The translations under genes and the position numbers were made by a program. The notes below the pieces were generated by a model. That model searched no databases. It was given only the letters and a program-made list of their open reading frames with translations, and was not told the origin of the DNA. Source: Bacteroidales bacterium (GTDB taxonomy: Bacteria; Bacteroidota; Bacteroidia; Bacteroidales; VadinHA17). Taken from it: DNA of 56,081 nucleotides. Below are positions 25,339 through 35,431 of the stretch, in pieces; position 1 is the first letter of the stretch, and the number at the start of each line of letters is the position of its first letter. The DNA lies in contig JAGGWN010000004.1 of the NCBI GenBank assembly GCA_021157415.1, positions 1 to 56,081 of the forward strand, read 5' to 3'.

Positions 25339-25346
25339 TAATTTTG
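25339..25346 (+). promoter_or_regulatory. Candidate -7 box for the ABC/RND export operon
   Basis: TAATTTTG matches TAnnTTTG exactly and lies 40 bp before the TTG at 25386. It is the only exact match in the 156-bp gap before the operon. No clear TTG element is present at -33. Confidence 0.45.
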
Positions 25347-25385
25347 CCTTCGTAAAGTTTTTCGGGAATAAGCAGCCGTACAGGT

Positions 25386-26336
25386 TTGTCAAATATTAAT
25401 ATCTTATACCCAAATAACCTAACCTTGGAAATAGTCATTCATGATCTGAGCAAGATTTATCCCAATGGGAACCGTGCATTGTTAAATCTGAACCTGAAGA
25501 TCGGCCATGGTATATTCGGGTTGCTGGGGCCTAATGGTGCCGGGAAATCCACACTGATGCGTATTCTGGTGATGCTGATGGAGCCCTCATCGGGAATGGT
25601 TACTGTCAACGGGATGGAGTTGGCGAGATACCGTAAAGAGATACGTTCCTGGCTGGGGTATTTGCCACAGGATTTTCATTTTTTTCCGAAACTACGTTCC
25701 GGAGAGTTTCTGGATTATATGGCCCGCCTTTCGGGAATGAAAAACAGAAAGGAGCGTTCCGATGCCATCGAACGGATACTGGAGGAGGTAGGTTTGTTTG
25801 AAGCCCGCGACCGGATGGCTTCCAAACTGTCCGGAGGGATGAAGAGAAGACTGGGGATTGCACAGGCACTTATTCACCGGCCTAAGATACTTGTGATTGA
25901 CGAACCTACCACAGGACTCGATCCTGAAGAACGTATCCGTTTCCGGAATCTGTTGTCGGAGATCAGTGCCGGTGAGGTGATCATTATTTTATCCACCCAC
26001 ATTGTCGGGGATATCTCCAGTACCTGCAGCCATATGGCCCTGTTGAACAAGGGCGAGATCGCTTTTAGCGGATCACCGGAGGAGCTTATACATGAAGCCC
26101 GGGGGCATGTGTGGCTGATAAGAGCAGATGATGAAGCTTACCACAGAATCAATGCCCGGTATCCGGTGATATCGACCGTACCATCGAAAGAGGGGTGGGC
26201 CATGCAGGTGGTGGCTGAGAAATTAGAGGACTTCAAAGGAGAACCGGTGGAACCCAATCTGGAACATGCCTATGTTCATTTTATGGAAAACAAACTGAAA
26301 CAACAGTTGGAAGACAGGATGGAAACCATTTTATAG
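25386..26336 (+). CDS. ABC transporter ATP-binding protein (first of two in the operon)
   Basis: The 316-residue cytosolic ATPase has an A-loop tyrosine in LSKIYPNG, Walker A GPNGAGKST at about 48-56, signature KLSGGMKRR near 147 and Walker B ILVIDEP near 168. An H-loop histidine lies in LSTHIVGDI. The C-terminal ~90 residues form an accessory domain. No ATG start is available. The TTG at 25386 gives the longest form. The second TTG at 25425 would start right at the conserved fold (303 aa) and is at least as likely. The permease gene follows after 12 bp and is the likely partner. The ATPase resembles the ABC part of the fusion protein at 35432-40144, sharing for instance the run IRFRNLL after Walker B. 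Confidence 0.92.
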   Translation: MSNINILYPNNLTLEIVIHDLSKIYPNGNRALLNLNLKIGHGIFGLLGPNGAGKSTLMRILVMLMEPSSGMVTVNGMELARYRKEIRSWLGYLPQDFHFFPKLRSGEFLDYMARLSGMKNRKERSDAIERILEEVGLFEARDRMASKLSGGMKRRLGIAQALIHRPKILVIDEPTTGLDPEERIRFRNLLSEISAGEVIIILSTHIVGDISSTCSHMALLNKGEIAFSGSPEELIHEARGHVWLIRADDEAYHRINARYPVISTVPSKEGWAMQVVAEKLEDFKGEPVEPNLEHAYVHFMENKLKQQLEDRMETIL

Positions 26337-26348
26337 GAAACCTATTGT

Positions 26349-29300
26349 ATGACGTTTTTTTACAATATCAGTACCGTCGCCAGGTATGAGATGAAGGCGC
26401 TCTTCAGGAGTTGGTTCCTGCGTATCTTCATGCTGCTGGCTCTGATTGTTCTCTTTTTTTACAACCTGGTAACCCTGACGAATTTAAATGGTGCTCCTCA
26501 GTGGAAAGCAATCGCAGTGCCCGCCTTTTTGCCTTATTTTACCCTCTGGCTCCTGAATATCGGACAATCGGTAGTGGCTGTTTTTCTGGCTTCCGATTTT
26601 TTGAAAAGGGATAAAAAACTGGATACGGCTGAGGTCGTCTATACAAAACCGGTCAGCAATACCGAATATATTTTGGGAAAAGTTACCGGAAATATCCTGG
26701 TTTTTCTGGCGGTGGATACGGCCATGCTGCTCCTGCTGGCTGTTTTTACCATACTTTCCCCCGAAGCAGAGATGGATGTTATTGCTTATATTCAATATCT
26801 CCTCCTGCTGGTAATCCCTTCTCTTATTTTTATACTGGGTCTTACCATCTTCGTTATGAGTCTGGTTAGAAATCAGGCAGTAACCTTTATTGTTTTGTTG
26901 GGTTATATCGCTGTGGTTATCTTTTACCTGAAAGAGAAGGTGTTTTATCTTTTTGACTATATGGCTTTTAGATTTCCGATGTTGAAATCATCCATTGCCG
27001 GTTTTGTGAAGCTTGATATGATTTTAATTCATCGCGGGATTTATTTTATGTTGGGCATGGTGTTTTTCTTTTTTTCCGTGATTTTATTGAAGAGACTGCC
27101 CAATTCAAAAAAGGAAATGGTCCTAGCCGGACTGTTTGGTATATTGAGCCTGGCAGCATCCTCTTTCCTGTTATATCAGTATATGGAAAAGGTTCAACAC
27201 ACCCGGCAAATAAAAGAGCAATTGCTGTCTTTGAATGATAAATATGCAGACCGTGGTATGGTAAATATCCTTAGAAATGACATCCATCTTGAACATACCG
27301 GTTACAGTGTCAGAGCCATCTCCACGATGACGGTGCAGAATCCTTTCAGACATCCTTTGGACACTTTGATTTTTAGTCTCAATCCGGACCTGGAAGTCAC
27401 CTCTGTTCGGGAAAACGGGAACATCGTTTCCTATCAAAGAAAGCTACATCTGTTGCTCATTGTGCCTGTGAAACCTTTGTCTCCGGAGGATACATGCGGG
27501 CTGGAGATCGTTTATCGGGGAAAAGTCAATGATGCGGTATGTTACCCGGATGTGCCGGCAAAGGACAAACAAGTGACCGGAGGTATGCTTGGGGAAACGC
27601 CTGTTTATGGTTTTATCACACCGCATTTCGTACTGCTTACTCCTGAGCTGTTATGGTATCCGGTCAGCGGAACGACTTATAGTCCTGCCCATGCGGGATG
27701 GTTGAAGAAAGATTTCACTCTTTTTCATTTACACGTAAAGACGGCACCTGGACTTGTGGCAGTGTCACAGGGCCTTACCGAAGATTCGACGGTACGGCAG
27801 GATGATTTTGTTCCGGAGCATCCCTTACCCCGGATATCCCTGGCTATTGGTGAGTATGAAAAGAGATCACTGACAGCAGACAGCATCACCTTTCATGTTT
27901 TTTCGGTGAAAGGGCATGCTTATTTTGCCGATGCGTTGCCTGAAATACATGATACCGTCGCTGATATTCTGGGAGAAAAACTGAGGGATTATGAGAATGA
28001 ACTTAATATGAAATATCCTTTCAACACTTTCTCGCTGGTAGAAGTGCCCGTACAGTTCAAGGCCTGGCAACATTTATGGACCGGAGTGTTAGAGACGGTT
28101 CAACCCGCCATGGTTTATCTTCCGGAGAAAGGAGCTACCATCTGGCAAGCTGACCTGAAAGGTTATTACAAAAGAAATAAAAAGTGGTCGCGGTGGAAAC
28201 GGCGGAAACGAACGGATAAGGAGATCATGATAGATGTCCTGAAGAACTTTGCCGGGGTGTTTACCACAGAGGGAAATGTGCAGTGGAAAGGGGGGGTGGG
28301 GGAAGCGGATGCTCGTGAAACGGTAAATCCGTATAATATCTTTTCTAATTTCTATAACTACAGAAACTATGTTGCCTCGGGGAAATGGCCCATTATAGAC
28401 AAGGTTGTGGAAGTTTATCTGCGCAGCCCGGCGGCGGGTACCGGTAATACGTGGCTTCGCAGGTATACGGGACTGAGTGAAAACGAGAAGGCAAATATTG
28501 CGCTCCAGGAAAAAAGCTTTGCCGAGTTGCTTCCTGATCCGGAAAAACGCCAGATCGTGGACAATGTGATCAGCCTCAAAGGGGAGCTGCTTTTTTCGGT
28601 GATCAAGAGCCGGGTCACAGGTGAGCCGTTTGATGACTTTTTATATGACTGGCTGGATAATAACAAGTTCCGGGTAGCACAGTTTTCTTCTTTCTCATCT
28701 GATGTGCGCAAACAATATAATCTGGATTTGGATCCTTATATGAAGAGATGGTTTTACGGGAAGAAACTGCCCGGCTTTCTCTTCGGCACTCCGCAAGTTT
28801 TTAGGGTAAAGGATGGCGAGTATATGAAAAACAGGGTAGTACTAATCCTTGCCAATCCTGAAGAGACAGAAGGGGTGGTGAAAATTACTTTCCGTTTAAG
28901 CAGCTCGGATGAGTCCGGGGGATCCAATGAAGCCACCAGACTTGTTTTCCTGGAGAGAAATCAGGTCAAACAGGTCAGCTATCTGTTTGATGAAGATGTG
29001 CGGTCCGTCACGTATTTCACTTTCTCTTCCAGAAATATTCCGTTGGTGATAAGGGCATCCCTTCCCAAAGCTGTGGACAGACCGGGTATGGCTCCTTTTG
29101 AAGGAGAGAAAGTGATCGGATGGGAGGCAGCCGGCCTTATCCATGAGAATGAAATCATTGTGGACAATGAAGATGCCGGTTTTTCAGTGACCGAACCCGA
29201 AACAGAAGGACTTCTTTTCAAATGGTTTACAAAATCTACCACGACAGGAGAGAAATATTCAGGGTTCAATTGGCGGGCCCCGTTCAGATGGACCCTGACT

Positions 29301-29654
29301 ACTTCCGAAGCATTTTACGGAAAATATGTTAAGTCGGCCATGTTTGTACGGTCAGGCACAGGCGATCACAAAGCCTTATGGAAAATACAGGTAAAAGAAG
29401 CCGGTTATTACGATGTGTATTTTTATCTGGATTATAGAAGATTCAAAATGAAAAGAAACCGGAACGGGGAATATCAGTTTGTTATCCGTCACAACACCCA
29501 GGTGGACAAACCGGTATTGAACATTGATCGGTCGGAAGCGGGATGGAACAATCTGGGTTCTTATTATTTTTCTGCAGATACGGCAGTGATAGAATTGAAC
29601 AATAAGAGTAAAAGCCGCATTGTGGTTGCCGATGCGGTGAAATTAGTAAAATAA
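26349..29654 (+). CDS. ABC-2-type permease fused to a degenerate M1-peptidase-like region and a golvesin-like C-terminus
   Basis: The 1101-residue protein starts with an ABC-2-like permease of about six to seven membrane segments (residues ~10-290). An extracytoplasmic region of about 450 residues follows and resembles the beta-rich N-terminal and helical parts of M1 aminopeptidases, as in known permease/M1 fusions of Bacteroidota. I find no HExxH zinc motif anywhere, so peptidase activity is unlikely. The last ~150 residues (GYYDVYFYLDY, then WNNLGSYYFSADTAVIELNN) match the golvesin-type C-terminal domain seen in carbohydrate-active or surface proteins. It probably forms the membrane part of a transporter with the ATPase 12 bp upstream, with a large periplasmic domain that binds a substrate or partner. 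TolC follows after 12 bp. Confidence 0.8.
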   Translation: MTFFYNISTVARYEMKALFRSWFLRIFMLLALIVLFFYNLVTLTNLNGAPQWKAIAVPAFLPYFTLWLLNIGQSVVAVFLASDFLKRDKKLDTAEVVYTKPVSNTEYILGKVTGNILVFLAVDTAMLLLLAVFTILSPEAEMDVIAYIQYLLLLVIPSLIFILGLTIFVMSLVRNQAVTFIVLLGYIAVVIFYLKEKVFYLFDYMAFRFPMLKSSIAGFVKLDMILIHRGIYFMLGMVFFFFSVILLKRLPNSKKEMVLAGLFGILSLAASSFLLYQYMEKVQHTRQIKEQLLSLNDKYADRGMVNILRNDIHLEHTGYSVRAISTMTVQNPFRHPLDTLIFSLNPDLEVTSVRENGNIVSYQRKLHLLLIVPVKPLSPEDTCGLEIVYRGKVNDAVCYPDVPAKDKQVTGGMLGETPVYGFITPHFVLLTPELLWYPVSGTTYSPAHAGWLKKDFTLFHLHVKTAPGLVAVSQGLTEDSTVRQDDFVPEHPLPRISLAIGEYEKRSLTADSITFHVFSVKGHAYFADALPEIHDTVADILGEKLRDYENELNMKYPFNTFSLVEVPVQFKAWQHLWTGVLETVQPAMVYLPEKGATIWQADLKGYYKRNKKWSRWKRRKRTDKEIMIDVLKNFAGVFTTEGNVQWKGGVGEADARETVNPYNIFSNFYNYRNYVASGKWPIIDKVVEVYLRSPAAGTGNTWLRRYTGLSENEKANIALQEKSFAELLPDPEKRQIVDNVISLKGELLFSVIKSRVTGEPFDDFLYDWLDNNKFRVAQFSSFSSDVRKQYNLDLDPYMKRWFYGKKLPGFLFGTPQVFRVKDGEYMKNRVVLILANPEETEGVVKITFRLSSSDESGGSNEATRLVFLERNQVKQVSYLFDEDVRSVTYFTFSSRNIPLVIRASLPKAVDRPGMAPFEGEKVIGWEAAGLIHENEIIVDNEDAGFSVTEPETEGLLFKWFTKSTTTGEKYSGFNWRAPFRWTLTTSEAFYGKYVKSAMFVRSGTGDHKALWKIQVKEAGYYDVYFYLDYRRFKMKRNRNGEYQFVIRHNTQVDKPVLNIDRSEAGWNNLGSYYFSADTAVIELNNKSKSRIVVADAVKLVK

Positions 29655-29666
29655 AATTTTTGACGT

Positions 29667-31172
29667 ATGAAATATTTTTTTCATTTTAATTCTTTCTTCC
29701 GAATCCTGAGTCTGGCAGGTGTCCTGCTCTTTCCGGGGACCGTGCTTTTTTCGCAAGAAGCTTTGACTCTGGACAAGGCATTATCCATCGCTGCCCTGAA
29801 CAGCCCGGATATACAGCGATCGTTATTGAATCTGACGCGTTACAGGGAGTCGCTCAATGCTCACAAGGCTTCCCTGAAATCTCAGTTCAGCCTGGATGTA
29901 AACCCTGTCTCTTTCAGTCAGCAGCGGGAATTCGACAATCGCTTCTCGAAGTGGTTTACCAACCGTAATTTTAATTCGTCGGGTACTTTCAGGGTTGTTC
30001 AGCCTATTCTTTGGACCGATGGGACCGTATCGCTGGTGAACCGTTTCGGATGGCAGCAAAACCTTTCGGATTTTACCGGGACGATGGAGAAAAATACGGC
30101 ATTTACCAACCGTCTTTATCTTAGTCTGAACCAACCGTTGTTTACGTACAATAAACTTAAACTGGCACAGAAAGAGTTGGAGCTGGACTATGAAAATGCC
30201 AATATCAGCTATGCTTTGCAACGGCTTAACCTGGAAAAAAATGTGACCCAGTTTTTTTATAATGTGTACCTCTACCAAATGAGTCTCAATATTGCCAGGG
30301 ATGAACTGAACAACACCATGCGCAGCTATGAGATCATTAAAAATAAAGTGGATGCCGGCCTGACAGCCAAAGAAGAGTTGTACCAGGCCGAACTGAATCT
30401 GGCCACTTCGAGGTCCTCTGTAAAAAATCAGGAAGTGACCCTGGCAAATGCCAAGGATGAGTTCAAGCGTTTCCTCGGGATGAATCTTTATGACTCTATT
30501 GTGGTTCTGGCTGATATTGCCATACCGGATGTGAAAGTGGACCTGCAGAAAGCTGTTGAATATGGATTGAATTCCAGACTGGAGATCAGACAAAGACAGA
30601 TAGATATAGAGACCTCACAGTTTCAGATGATACGCACCAAAGCACTGAACGAATTTAAAGGGGAGTTGCAAATGTCAGTGGGGATCATGGGTGATGACCC
30701 GGCTTTTGCCAGGGTTTATTCCAAACCCACCAATAACCCGCAGGTGTCGCTGGGTTTTCGGATACCCCTGTACGACTGGGGAGAGAAAAAAGCCCGTATC
30801 AAGGCCCAGGAGGCAGTCATTGCCACACAGCAGATCAATTACGATGAAGAGAAAAAGCAAATCATCATAGATGTCCGGAAAGTGTACAGGAACCTGCAAA
30901 ATCAGCTGAACCAGATTGTTATTGCCAGACAGAATGTTCAAAATGCCGAACTGACTTATGAGATCAACCTGGAAAGATATAAAAACGGTGATCTGACCAG
31001 TATGGATCTTAATCTTTACCAAAACCAGCTCTCGGAAAAGAAAATGTCATATGCCCGGGCACTGATCAATTATAAGCTGGAACTGTTGAATCTTAAGATC
31101 CAGACCCTCTATGACTTCGAACATCAAAAGCCTATCGTTCCCATGGAAATGTATAATAGTCAGAACAAATAA
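29667..31172 (+). CDS. TolC-family outer membrane efflux protein
   Basis: The 501-residue protein has a signal peptide (to about 28, after LFSQ) and two copies of the outer-membrane-efflux repeat, rich in long amphipathic helices. Family-typical stretches include EALTLDKALSIAALNSPDIQ near the start and NLERYKNGDLTSMDLNLYQ near the end. It should trimerise into a channel through the outer membrane and the periplasm. It sits between an ABC permease (12-bp gap) and the adaptor of an RND pump (16-bp gap), so it may serve both the ABC and the RND parts of the operon. Confidence 0.93.
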   Translation: MKYFFHFNSFFRILSLAGVLLFPGTVLFSQEALTLDKALSIAALNSPDIQRSLLNLTRYRESLNAHKASLKSQFSLDVNPVSFSQQREFDNRFSKWFTNRNFNSSGTFRVVQPILWTDGTVSLVNRFGWQQNLSDFTGTMEKNTAFTNRLYLSLNQPLFTYNKLKLAQKELELDYENANISYALQRLNLEKNVTQFFYNVYLYQMSLNIARDELNNTMRSYEIIKNKVDAGLTAKEELYQAELNLATSRSSVKNQEVTLANAKDEFKRFLGMNLYDSIVVLADIAIPDVKVDLQKAVEYGLNSRLEIRQRQIDIETSQFQMIRTKALNEFKGELQMSVGIMGDDPAFARVYSKPTNNPQVSLGFRIPLYDWGEKKARIKAQEAVIATQQINYDEEKKQIIIDVRKVYRNLQNQLNQIVIARQNVQNAELTYEINLERYKNGDLTSMDLNLYQNQLSEKKMSYARALINYKLELLNLKIQTLYDFEHQKPIVPMEMYNSQNK

Positions 31173-31188
31173 GTAAAAAAATACAACT

Positions 31189-32265
31189 ATGAAACGTCGT
31201 CAGAACCTGAAAAATGTTTTCCTGCCAGCCCTGGTGTCAGCGTCCGTAATGTTGTTTACCATGTGTCGTAATAAAAATGTAAACATGAATACCGACCTGG
31301 CCATCCCGGTATCCCTTATGGATGTCAAAAAAGGATCCATCGAAAAAGTGCTTCATGCCACCGGTACGGTAAATGCTACCCGCCAGGCCTTGATAAAATC
31401 GGAAGTGGCGGGGAAGTATATCCTGCAGAAGAATCCTGCTACGGGAAAACCTTATAAGCTTGGAGACAGGGTACGTACCGGAGATATGGTAGTTATTTTG
31501 GCAGATAAAGAGTATGAGAACAACCTGAACATCCCTTCGAAGAAGTTGAATATGGATATCTCCCGGCAGGAATATGAGAAACAGAAATCTTTGTATGAAA
31601 AAGGGGGCGTGACCTTAAGGGAGCTGCGCAACTCGGAGATCTCATGGATCAATGCCAAAAGCGACTATGAGAACAGCTTGCTCCGGTTGGAGAAAATGAA
31701 AGCCAGGGCTCCTTTCAACGGAATCATTACCGGGCTCCCTTTTTATACACCCGGTGTCCGGATCAATGCAGGACAAGATCTATTTACAGTCATGCAATAT
31801 GATAATTTGTATATGTACATCAACCTGCCCGAACGTTATTTGCCGGAAGTTAAACCGGGACAGACGGTGCGTATAACGAACTATGTGTTGCCGGATGATA
31901 CACTGAAAGGAAAGGTGACGGAGAAATCCCCGGCTCTGAGTACGGAGACACGTACGTTTCTGGTCAAAGTTCTGATCAATAACAGGAAACAGATATTGCA
32001 CCCCGGCATGTTTGTCAAGGCTGATATTATTTTACGGAAAAAAGACGATGTGATTGTTATACCCAAGGAATATATCCTGAGCGGTGGCGGAAATAAAAGA
32101 GTCTACATTGTGAAGCAGGGGGTCGCCCATGAACGGAAACTGGTGACCGGCATGGAAAGTGACAAGGAGGTGGAAGTGCTGAAAGGACTAAAGGAGAATG
32201 ACAAACTGGTGGTCAAAGGGTTTGAAACGCTCCGGGACCGGTCGAAAGTGAAAGTGATACAGTAA
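31189..32265 (+). CDS. Efflux periplasmic adaptor (membrane fusion) lipoprotein
   Basis: This 358-residue adaptor is a probable lipoprotein, with C26 after a hydrophobic stretch (MLFTMC). The family modules are in order: a first lipoyl half from about residue 50, a short alpha-hairpin (about 100-165), the second lipoyl half with RAPFNGIITGLPFYTPGVRI, a beta-barrel domain (PGQTVRITN) and a membrane-proximal domain at the end. It would bridge the RND permease encoded 31 bp downstream to the TolC protein encoded 16 bp upstream. The hairpin is short compared with AcrA-type adaptors. Confidence 0.93.
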   Translation: MKRRQNLKNVFLPALVSASVMLFTMCRNKNVNMNTDLAIPVSLMDVKKGSIEKVLHATGTVNATRQALIKSEVAGKYILQKNPATGKPYKLGDRVRTGDMVVILADKEYENNLNIPSKKLNMDISRQEYEKQKSLYEKGGVTLRELRNSEISWINAKSDYENSLLRLEKMKARAPFNGIITGLPFYTPGVRINAGQDLFTVMQYDNLYMYINLPERYLPEVKPGQTVRITNYVLPDDTLKGKVTEKSPALSTETRTFLVKVLINNRKQILHPGMFVKADIILRKKDDVIVIPKEYILSGGGNKRVYIVKQGVAHERKLVTGMESDKEVEVLKGLKENDKLVVKGFETLRDRSKVKVIQ

Positions 32266-32296
32266 TTTTCCGGAGCAGTTAAATCCAACCAAGATC

Positions 32297-35200
32297 ATGA
32301 AAAAACTTGTACAGTTTGCGGTAAATTACCCGGTGACCATCCTGATGATCACCCTGGCGGTGGTTTTGTTGGGATGGATATCCTGGGATAAGCTGGGCGT
32401 GGATCTTTTTCCCGACCTGAACAACCCGCGCCTATATATTGAGATCAAGGCAGGGGAACGGCCTCCGGAAGAAATGGAGAAAATGTTTGTAAAGGGTATG
32501 GAAGCCTTATCTATCCGGCAGAAAGATGTTCTGGATGTTTCTTCGGTGTGCCGTACCGGCTCTGCCCGTATCACCATCGAATATGCCTGGAACAAGGATA
32601 TGGATGAAGCTTATCTGGATATTCAGAAAGCCATGAACTCATTTGCCCAAAACCGGGAGATTGATGAACTGAATATTTCCCGTCATGATCCCAATAGCGC
32701 TCCGGTGATGTTGCTGGCTATGACCAATGACCGTATTACCGATATGAACGAACTTCGCAAGACAGCCTGGAACTATGTGCGTAATGAGTTGGTGCGCCGG
32801 GAGGGCGTCGCCGACGTGGAGCTTTCGGGTCAGGAGGAAGCAGAGGTGCTGATCACTACCGATCGTTACAGACTGGAGGCTTTCGGACTTTCCCTGAACG
32901 ATCTGTCGAACAGCATTCGGAACTATAACAGGAATGTGACTGGAGGAACGGTGGTTGAAAACAACAGGCAGTATATTGTAAAAGGAGTGAGCCTCCTGAA
33001 AAATCTGAAAGATTTTGATGAGATCATCGTAGGGTATAAACCGGTGACAGCAACAACGAGCACGACGGCAAATGCCCCGGTCCAAAAAGTCCCTGTTCTG
33101 TTGCGGGAAGTGGCTACCATACAAATAAGAAATAAAAAACCGGCTAATATCGTGCGGTTTAACGGACAAAGATGCATTGGCCTGTCGGTGTTCAAAGAAA
33201 CCAAATACAATACGGTGAAAGCTGTGGACCAGATTAACCAGGCCATAGACAAAATGGAAAAAGCCCTGCCCGGGTATCATTTTTACAAGATCTCCGATCA
33301 GGGTTCTTACATCAGCAACGCCATTGATGAGGTGAAGCATACGGCGCTCATCGGCATTGTACTGGCGATCTTTGTTCTTTTTCTTTTCCTGCGCAGAATA
33401 GGCACTACCCTGGTCATCAGTGTGGCAATCCCCGTTTCCATCATTGCCACATTCAACCTGATGTATTTCGACAAACTGACGATCAACATCATGACATTGG
33501 GCGGGTTGGCCCTTGGTGCGGGTATGCTGGTGGACAATGCCATTGTGGTGATGGAGAATATTTTCCGGAACCACCAGGCCGGGATGCCGGTAAAAGATGC
33601 TGCTGTAGTGGGAACAGCGCAGGTGGGCGGGGCCATTACCGCTTCCACCCTGACCACTATTGTGGTCTTTTTGCCCATTGTTTACCTGCACGGACCTTCC
33701 GGCGAATTGTTCAAAGACGAGGCCTGGACCGTGGCTTTTTCATTGCTGTCATCCCTTTTTGTTGCCATTTTTCTGATCCCCATGTTGTACTATTATGTGT
33801 TCAGAAACAAGCCCGCCACCCCTGTACATTTTCGGGCTACGTATGAGGCCTACGGGCGTTTCCTGAAAAAAGCACTGACCAGGAAATGGCAGATATTGTT
33901 ACTCTCGGCGGTGCTGGTAACAGGTGCCTTTTTGCTGGTACCTGTGATAGGTACGGAATTTATGCCTCCTGCCGGCACCCGGGAATTCAACCTGGAAGTT
34001 AAACTTCCGGAAGGAACTACGCTTGAACGAACCTCTGCAACCCTGAAAAATTTGGAGAACCTGATACGTGAGATGTTGGGGGATAACATTGAAACGTTAT
34101 ACAGCCATACGGGGAAGCAGACAGGTACTGGAGGAGATATCCAGGCTGTTTTCAAGAGTGAGAACAATGGCATGATCAAAGTGATTCTGAAGAAGGACGC
34201 TCCGCTCAGTCCGGACAAAGTAACAAAAGCACTGCAGACAGTGAGTGCGGATATACCGGATGTGACCGTTCGTTTCACACAGGAGGAAAGCGTGCTGAAG
34301 AGTGTGTTGGGTTTGGAGGAGGCTCCTGTGGTCATTGAAGTGCAGGGAGAAGACAATGAGGTGCTGGAGAGTATTGCCGGCGAAGTGATGAAAAAGGTCC
34401 GGGGGATAGATGGTTTGTATAATCTCCGTTCGTCCTTGGAGGCAGGTGCCCCGGAGGTGCTTGTGGTGATAGACAAGTTGCGGGCCGGGATGTTTAATCT
34501 GAATGTTACTTCAATAACTCAGCAGATTAGGAACCAGCTTGAAGGTACCAATGCCGGCGAGATAGACCGCAAAGGCGAAATGAGTGATATCTTCCTGAAG
34601 CTTCCTGAGAAAGACCTCGCATCCCTGCAGGATATGGTGATCCGTACCGGAGAACAGGAGGTGCGCCTGAATGAAATTGCCAGTATAGAGAAGACTACTT
34701 CGCCGAAAGAGTTGTTCCGGCGCAACCAGAACAGGGTGATACGTATTTTTGCCCGCCTGAATGAAGGGAAAGCGCTGGACAAAGTGGCGGAGAATATCAG
34801 AACACACATGGCACAAATAGAATTGCCGGCCAATTACCGGATCACTTTGTCGGGGGAAGAAGAAAAACGCCAGGATTCTATGAAAAACCTGGAATTTGCC
34901 TTATTACTGTCCATCGTACTGGTGTACATGGTGCTGGCCTCACAGTTTGAGTCGCTGATCCATCCCTTTACCATCCTGCTGACAATCCCTCTGGCCGTGA
35001 CAGGTTCTATTCTGCTTTTCTGGATCCTGGGCAGGCCGCTAAACATGATGGCGATCATAGGGATCATCCTGCTGGTAGGGATCGCGGTGAACGACTCCAT
35101 CATCCTGGTGGACCGCATCAACCAATTGAGGCGTGAGGAGGGCATGTCACGCTCCGGGGCGGTCGTGGAGGCTGGAAAACAAAGGATACGTCCTATTCTG

Positions 35201-35422
35201 ATGACCAGTCTGACTACGGTGCTGGCCTTGTTACCACTGACCATAGGTTTCGGGGAGAATGTGGCCCTGCGCTCTTCCATGGCCCTGGCCGTAATCGGTG
35301 GCCTGGTGACTTCCACGCTGCTCACCCTTGTGGTGATTCCCTGTATCTATGATCTGCTCGACAGACTCCGGGAGCTTTTTACGGGACGGAAAGAAGAAAA
35401 TTCTCAAATAACCGGGGCTTAG
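32297..35422 (+). CDS. RND-family efflux permease
   Basis: The 1041-residue inner-membrane protein has the full RND layout of twelve membrane helices and two large periplasmic loops. It starts near residue 7 with FAVNYPVTILMITLAVVLL and shows GMLVDNAIVVMENIFR in helix 4 and LVGIAVNDSIILVDRINQLR in helix 10. Helix 4 carries Asp-Asn where AcrB has two adjacent aspartates, a common variant in Bacteroidota. It should use the proton gradient to export a substrate through the adaptor and TolC protein encoded upstream. A second RND domain is encoded 9 bp downstream as part of an RND-ABC fusion, so the pump may be a mixed trimer like MdtBC, as inference. Confidence 0.94.
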   Translation: MKKLVQFAVNYPVTILMITLAVVLLGWISWDKLGVDLFPDLNNPRLYIEIKAGERPPEEMEKMFVKGMEALSIRQKDVLDVSSVCRTGSARITIEYAWNKDMDEAYLDIQKAMNSFAQNREIDELNISRHDPNSAPVMLLAMTNDRITDMNELRKTAWNYVRNELVRREGVADVELSGQEEAEVLITTDRYRLEAFGLSLNDLSNSIRNYNRNVTGGTVVENNRQYIVKGVSLLKNLKDFDEIIVGYKPVTATTSTTANAPVQKVPVLLREVATIQIRNKKPANIVRFNGQRCIGLSVFKETKYNTVKAVDQINQAIDKMEKALPGYHFYKISDQGSYISNAIDEVKHTALIGIVLAIFVLFLFLRRIGTTLVISVAIPVSIIATFNLMYFDKLTINIMTLGGLALGAGMLVDNAIVVMENIFRNHQAGMPVKDAAVVGTAQVGGAITASTLTTIVVFLPIVYLHGPSGELFKDEAWTVAFSLLSSLFVAIFLIPMLYYYVFRNKPATPVHFRATYEAYGRFLKKALTRKWQILLLSAVLVTGAFLLVPVIGTEFMPPAGTREFNLEVKLPEGTTLERTSATLKNLENLIREMLGDNIETLYSHTGKQTGTGGDIQAVFKSENNGMIKVILKKDAPLSPDKVTKALQTVSADIPDVTVRFTQEESVLKSVLGLEEAPVVIEVQGEDNEVLESIAGEVMKKVRGIDGLYNLRSSLEAGAPEVLVVIDKLRAGMFNLNVTSITQQIRNQLEGTNAGEIDRKGEMSDIFLKLPEKDLASLQDMVIRTGEQEVRLNEIASIEKTTSPKELFRRNQNRVIRIFARLNEGKALDKVAENIRTHMAQIELPANYRITLSGEEEKRQDSMKNLEFALLLSIVLVYMVLASQFESLIHPFTILLTIPLAVTGSILLFWILGRPLNMMAIIGIILLVGIAVNDSIILVDRINQLRREEGMSRSGAVVEAGKQRIRPILMTSLTTVLALLPLTIGFGENVALRSSMALAVIGGLVTSTLLTLVVIPCIYDLLDRLRELFTGRKEENSQITGA

Positions 35423-35431
35423 TAATAAGAT

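Noticed and set aside
32639-33691. 350-codon open frame on the minus strand inside the RND gene
   Set aside because: It is antisense to conserved RND helices. The His/Gln-rich composition is typical of shadow frames.
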